Shown here piece by piece: positions 59,186 through 64,000 of a DNA stretch of 64,000 nt. The DNA is taken from the NCBI GenBank assembly GCA_016714535.1, contig JADKDR010000001.1, forward strand, positions 725,281 to 789,280, in the 5' to 3' direction. The stretch's first letter is position 1, and the number at the start of each line of letters is the position of its first letter. Under the pieces are notes generated by a model, which saw nothing but the letters and a program-made list of their open reading frames with translations, was not told the DNA's origin and made no database searches. The position numbers were made by a program, and so were the translations under genes. Source of the stretch: Bacteroidota bacterium. Lineage in GTDB: Bacteria > Bacteroidota > Bacteroidia > AKYH767-A > OLB10.

Positions 59186-61653
59186 TTAAGCCAAAGCGCT
59201 CTTTGCCAACATTGCGCGCTTTACCATTCTCAATTCGTTGTATGTATATTTTCCGGGATGCATATTCATAAAATCAGCCAATCCTAAATCAGTGTTGTTT
59301 GCTAATATTTCTTCTATCTCGTTTATCTTTTCCAGGTTTATTATTTCTTCTAATTTCAATTCGTTGCGGCCAACCAAATCATAAATATGTTTTTCGATGG
59401 TGCTATATGCTAATCCACGCGTTTGTGCAATGTCAAACAAAGTTCTACCTTCTTTAAATAAATTGCAGGTATCCTGTAATGATGAGTTTATAGTTTTGGG
59501 CTGAGCAATTTTTTCTATTTCAATTGGCATACTTTCTTCTTGTGCTATACCATTTTTGCGGCAATAGGCAGCAATCAATTCCAACAGCTCTTGGCCAAAT
59601 TGTTTGACTTTCGTTTTTCCAATACCACTTACTTTTAACAATTGTTGTTGAGTTTGTGGTTTTACTTCTGCAAGCTGTGTTATGGCAATACGGCTTAATA
59701 TCATGTAATGAGGCAGGTTAGCTTCTATTGCTTTTTCATCACGCCACTCGCGCAAGATGGTATATAAGCCATCATCCACATTGGATGAATCTGCATTGCT
59801 TGCTATGTATGTCATAGCCATTTTCTTTTTAGTTGGCTTGATTGCCTTTTCTTTTTCAAAATCTAATTCAGCATTTGCTTTCGATTGCATATAGGCTGTT
59901 GTAGTAAATCGCGTTAGGCATGCCCTGCAAATTACAATTTTAGTAAACACCTCGAAGGCAAGTTTCTGATGCAGTTCTTTAAATAATTTTTCAAGCTCTT
60001 TATTGTCGGTATCGACCACCATCTCTTTTAAAGGCGCATAAAGAATGCTAGCTAATTTATCTTCCATATAAACGCAGGCTTTGCTCCATCGCGCTTGTAA
60101 TTCATGGTTATCTTCGGGCAAGGTAATGTTATCGAAATAGGCTCGCAGAGTCGGAACAAATTTTTCGGCTACCGAAAATACATGCTGATCAAAATCAGCA
60201 ATCAGCAAATTAATATCTACCGGTGCCACCGAAATGGTTGAATGATTACCATTTAAAAAATGTTGCAAACGTTGCAGTGATTTTTGGATGCTGTTCATGG
60301 AAAAGAAATCTTCCATTAACTGTGTCTGATAGTTCTTTTTCTCTTCCATCAATTCTTGTTCGGTAGGAACATTTCTGCGTATCTCCTCCGAATAATTATT
60401 AATTCTGGAATCAGTTTTAACCGAAGTGGAAGTAATAGGAGAGTGTAACAAAAGACCTTCTAAGGTGCGGCAACGACTAAGAGCCACCCACTCATTTGCA
60501 AACGAGAGCCAGCGTCTATGATGGCTTTATCAAAAGTTAGTCCCTGACTTTTGTGTATGGTTATTGCCCATGCAAGCTTCAATGGCATTTGTGTAAAGGT
60601 ACCGGCAACTTCTTCCTGAACTTTATTTTCGGTATTCAAGGTGTATTTGGTATTTTGCCATTCGATGGGTTCGGCATAAATTATTTCTTTTCCATCGCAT
60701 TCAACTTTTATAAGGTTGTTTTCCTTATCAATGAATTTTATAACACCAATTTTTCCATTATAATATCGCTTATCTACTGAGGGGTCATTTTTAATAAACA
60801 TAACCTGCGCACCGGTTTTGTAATAAAGAGTTTTGTCAACCGGATACATGTTTTCAGGAAAATCTCCATAAATGGAAGCATCAAATGAATAAACGGTAGA
60901 ATTAATGCCATCGAGCTTTTCCTGGTTGATACGATTGGCGGTGTTGTTATGCGTAGTAAGAGTTATGTAGCGATCCTCATCGGGCGGCAGTACCCCGGGC
61001 AGGTATCTTTTATTTAGTTGTTCAAGTGTGTATTCATCTAACTCATTATCGCGAACGCGATTGAGTAAATTGATAAAATGCTCATCGCTCTGCCGAAATA
61101 CTTTTTGCAACTCGATTTTAACAGGTGGCATTTTTTGTAATGCATGGCTCTCATAAAAATAGGGGGAGGCATAAAGAGTTTGCAGCATAATCCATTCATT
61201 ATCTTTAACAATTGGCGAAAGCTGATTGAGGTCACCAATCATTAGCATTTGTAAGCCTCCAAATGGCATATTGGTTTGCCTCACTTGTCGTAACACCTGA
61301 TCGATGGCATCTAGCAAATCGGCACGACACATGCTTATTTCGTCTATCACCAGCAAATCGAGAGCGCGTATCAGTTTACGTTTAGTGCCGCTAATTTTAA
61401 ACGACAAAAAATTATGTGAGCCAGGCGTAAAAGCACCAAAAGGCAATTGAAAAAACGAATGGATGGTTACACCACCTGCATTGATAGCTGCCACACCCGT
61501 AGGTGCCACTACGGCCATGCGCTTGCTGCATTCCTTTTTTAGTTTATGTAAAAAGGTAGTCTTGCCCGTGCCGGCACGGCCGGTTAAAAAGACGCTCTTG
61601 TTTGTATTAGTAACAAAGTCCCAGGCGAGTTCTAAATATCGGTTGGTTTCCAA
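59186..61653 (-). CDS. Pif1-like helicase with HRDC and C-terminal helix-turn-helix domain (frameshifted once)
   Basis: ~820 aa if joined. N-terminal SF1B helicase core: Walker A FLTGRAGTGKTTFLH (Lys31), motif II LLVIDEISMCRAD, MIGDLNQLSPIV, and WAITIHKSQGLTFDKAIIDAG near the UvrD_C_2-type end. The C-terminal part has an HRDC domain (LREWRDEKAIEANLPHYMILS, LLKVSGIGKTKVKQFG) and a helix-turn-helix region (LFKEGRTLFDIAQTRGLAYSTIEKHI). The two halves join at ~60508, where GCTGGCTCTCG needs one more C to read DAGLSFANEWVALSRCRTLEG, the conserved motif VI. Likely unwinds DNA in repair or fork restart. Single-base error probable. Confidence 0.85.
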
Positions 61654-61749
61654 TTTCTGCTTTCAATAATGATAGGCAAATTACAACATATCCTTTTGCA
61701 AAATCAATTTTAAGATATTAACGAGGCTAAAATTGACAAGGTATTGAGT

Positions 61750-63538
61750 CTATTTGCCTGACTGATGCCAAACCTTTCGCACGAAATGTTTATTTCCGGC
61801 AACCACATCAATCAGGTAAATTCCATCTTCCAAGTTGCGCATATCAATACGTGCCCGGCCTTGCCCAACATCTGCGGTAGTTACCACTTGCATGATTGAA
61901 TTATAAACCAATACTCTTGGTGTGGTTGCTACATCTTTAAAAAGCATGTTAAATATTCCATCGTTTACAGTAATAGTTAACAAATCTGATAGATCAGAAT
62001 CAGGAATTGCTGTATTGGTTATAAGAACGGTATTACTTGCAACAACGCACCCATTGCTATCACTAATTAGACAATAGTAGCTTCCAGTTTGAGTAGGCTG
62101 GTAATTTTGCAGTGTGGCGTTAGGGATGGCATTAGGAATAAGATACCATTGATACGAATTGGCAGGAGAGCATGTAAGCCAACCATTATTGTAGGTTATT
62201 ACAGGTGCTGTGGGCAACTGATACTCGGTAATAAAAGCTGTTATGGTAAGCGAATCGCAACCGTTAGCATTGCAAGCAACTAATTTTACATCAAACTGCC
62301 CATACGTAGGATAGTAAATACCGGTAGGATTTTGCATCGTACTTGTAGATGGCACCGCTCCCGTGAAAGTCCATTGCCATGTGGTTGGGTTATTGGTGCT
62401 GAAATCGTAAAAGTCGATGGCATTTTTATCGCAGAAGCTTGTATCGCTAGAGCCGAATGCAATGGCGGGTGCTCCGCCAACAACTTCGAAAACACCCATA
62501 TCCGGGTTTACATCCGCAGGTTACTATCAGGTCTGTAGTAGCATAACCACTTGTTGTTTGTAGATGATAATCACCAATAGTTTGGTTTACAAAATCTGGC
62601 GAGGTGGTGATATTACCTATTACGCTTGTAATAGGCCCGTTAAAATTTGAGACACAAGAATGGTGCAATTCGCTTTGGTATAGTGTGCCACCCTGATTAT
62701 CCAGTAAATCGGCGGAGCCGGTTTGAATAATTGAATTGTAGATTAAAAAAATCGCTCCATTGGCACGAAACATATTTTCGCCAGCAGGAAAAGATGACGT
62801 ATTATTTGCAACAGTGCAGTGTTTCATAATCACATCTGAGCTATAATTGGCAACAATACCTCCACCTCCAACAGTGCCGGTACAATCATTATGTGTGACC
62901 TCCAGATTTTCAAAATAAACGTAATTAACGCCATAACTAAAAGCCTCAATAATGAAAATACCTCCGGCCAAATCAAAAGCTTTGTTATTGCGAACAATTG
63001 TATTTTTAATGATAGGCCTACATTGCCTCCACGAACATATTCCACCACCCATACTGGCAGTATTATTTTCAACAATTAAAAAATTCAATGTTGGCGAAGA
63101 GCCTGTAGATGGTGCTCCCTGATTAAAAGCACTAGGGCTATCAATATGTATTCCTCCACCCGCAATAATATTGAAACCAAGGTAATACCACCAACTGCGC
63201 AATGTTCCAGTTCCATTTTTAATTGTAAAACCCACTAATTGTGCTGCATTGGTTTCCATATCAACAAAACGCACGGTACTTAGTGCCGCACCCGAACCAT
63301 CAATAAAAGTAGTATAGCGGTCGGTTGCAGGATTGGGGGTAGTTACTACAATGTCCTTGCCCATAAAAATTATATTCTCAACATACGTTGAATTGGGTGT
63401 AACCATTACCGTATCGCCTGTAACAGCAGCGTTGATGGCGCCTTGAATCGTAGGGTATTGTGAAGGCACCAACAATTGCGTAGCACTGCAAAACTGATAT
63501 ACCAAAAAATTTATCGTTAATAATAAAGTTTTTTTCAT
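61750..63538 (-). CDS. T9SS cargo protein with right-handed beta-helix and PKD-like domains (frameshifted once)
   Basis: ~595 aa if joined. Signal peptide MKKTLLLTINFLVYQFCSA, then a beta-helix of the pectate-lyase/polymorphic-outer-membrane-protein kind (SQYPTIQGAINAAVTGDTVMV, IVENNTASMGGGICSW, NTIVRNNKAFDLAGGIFI, GTVGGGGIVANYSSDVIM). Near 62520 the frame shifts and continues as ADVNPDMGVFEVVGGAPA, a PKD-like domain (FYDFSTNNPTTWQWTFTGA) and an Ig-like segment (YQWYLIPNAIPNAT). It ends in a T9SS type A tail (VLVYNSIMQVV, LEDGIYLIDVV, KVWHQSGK). Start ATG 63538 is clear. The beta-helix suggests glycan binding or cleavage; no catalytic residues assigned. Confidence 0.78.
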
Positions 63539-63632
63539 AGGATTTTAGGATTTGATAGTGCTAAGAAACAAATTTTCATATTTAATACAAAAACAAAGTA
63601 ATAGCCATCAGGTGTATTATGATGGATAGCAT

Positions 63633-63640
63633 TATATTTG
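63633..63640 (+). promoter_or_regulatory. -7 element for the glycosyltransferase at the right edge
   Basis: TATATTTG matches TAnnTTTG, 13 nt before the GTG start at 63654. No -33 TTG at the expected distance. Confidence 0.45.
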
Positions 63641-63653
63641 CCGGCAATAATCC

Positions 63654-64000
63654 GTGGAAAAACACCTCCATATCATTTCCTTCGACATACCTTATCCCGC
63701 AAACTACGGAGGAGTAATTGATGTGTTCTATAAAATAAAAGCACTGTCGGCTATAGGTATAAAAATCCATTTGCATTGCTTTGAGTATAACCGAGCTCCA
63801 CATGCCATATTAAATGAGCTATGCACCGTGGTGCATTACTATCCTCGAAATACCGCGCGCAGCAAGCTTTTTAACAGGCAACCTTACATTGTGGTATCGC
63901 GCACCTCAGATGATTTAATAAAAAACTTATTACATGACGATTATCCTATCTTGATGGAAGGACTTCACTCTACCTTTATACTCAATGATGAACGGCTTGC
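63654..64000 (+). CDS. Glycosyltransferase, N-terminal part (runs off the window)
   Basis: An open frame of at least 115 codons to the window edge. It starts at GTG 63654; a TAA stands two codons upstream, so no longer start exists. It reads VEKHLHIISFDIPYPANYGGVIDVFYKIKALS, then IHLHCFEYNRAPH and YIVVSRTSDDLIKNLL. The PYPANYGGVIDVFYKIKAL motif matches the acceptor domain of GT4-like sugar transferases in Bacteroidota. The donor-binding half lies outside. Divergent from the beta-helix cargo gene. Substrate unknown. Confidence 0.75.
   Translation, partial: MEKHLHIISFDIPYPANYGGVIDVFYKIKALSAIGIKIHLHCFEYNRAPHAILNELCTVVHYYPRNTARSKLFNRQPYIVVSRTSDDLIKNLLHDDYPILMEGLHSTFILNDERL

Overview
This 64 kb window is from a member of the phylum Bacteroidota. 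The evidence is AT-rich DNA, promoters of the TTG-N18/19-TAnnTTTG type, many secreted proteins with type IX secretion (T9SS) C-terminal sorting domains, one gliding-motility-associated (CHU_C-type) C-terminus, and an alternative complex III plus cytochrome c oxidase operon in the usual Bacteroidota order. I cannot place it reliably below phylum level.

Layout. 1-0.7 kb: 5' part of a polyprenyl diphosphate synthase (minus). 0.9-8.7 kb: two tandem PHP/CehA-like T9SS cargo proteins, a 49-residue lipoprotein not previously delimited here, and a four-repeat DUF4397 cargo protein. 8.7-9.2 kb: an intergenic region with a 35-C homopolymer. 9.2-15.5 kb: a BNR-type propeller cargo protein, a GT4 glycosyltransferase, a DUF4440-like protein and an exbB-exbD-tonB energy-transduction operon. 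15.8-33.9 kb is a plastic, damaged region. It holds a frameshifted 3-hydroxyacyl-CoA dehydrogenase/enoyl-CoA hydratase, a decayed REP-associated tyrosine transposase with its palindromes, a HIRAN fragment, a broken two-component pair, an IS1380-like element that left a T9SS tail stub, two SBBP/FN3 cargo genes sharing an 858-bp repeat, and a YadA-head/S74 fibre protein. It ends in a 458-bp copy of the 3' end of the dehydrogenase gene. 33.9-38.7 kb: a CHU_C-type cargo protein, an SprT-like metalloprotein, gpmI and a histidine kinase. 39-50.3 kb: actABCDEF-coxB-coxA on the minus strand, with a promoter and a terminator visible. 50.7-58.9 kb: three tandem units of a [large cargo gene + propeller cargo gene] pair. 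The large gene is complete only in unit 1, cut to 257 aa in unit 3 and to a 47-aa stub in unit 2. 59.2-64 kb: a Pif1-like helicase with HRDC, a beta-helix/PKD cargo protein and the start of a glycosyltransferase.

Functionally, the intact core is aerobic respiration (quinol to cytochrome c to O2 through ACIII and an A-type oxidase), TonB-dependent import energy, and glycolysis (gpmI). Around it is a large, duplicating repertoire of T9SS surface or secreted proteins.

A caution runs through the window. Many genes, including the presumably essential coxA, are broken by one-base indels, most of them explained by a homopolymer one base too short or too long. These look more like sequence errors than biology. 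The RAYT, HIRAN, response-regulator deletion, IS scar and truncated paralogues go beyond one-base indels and look like real decay.
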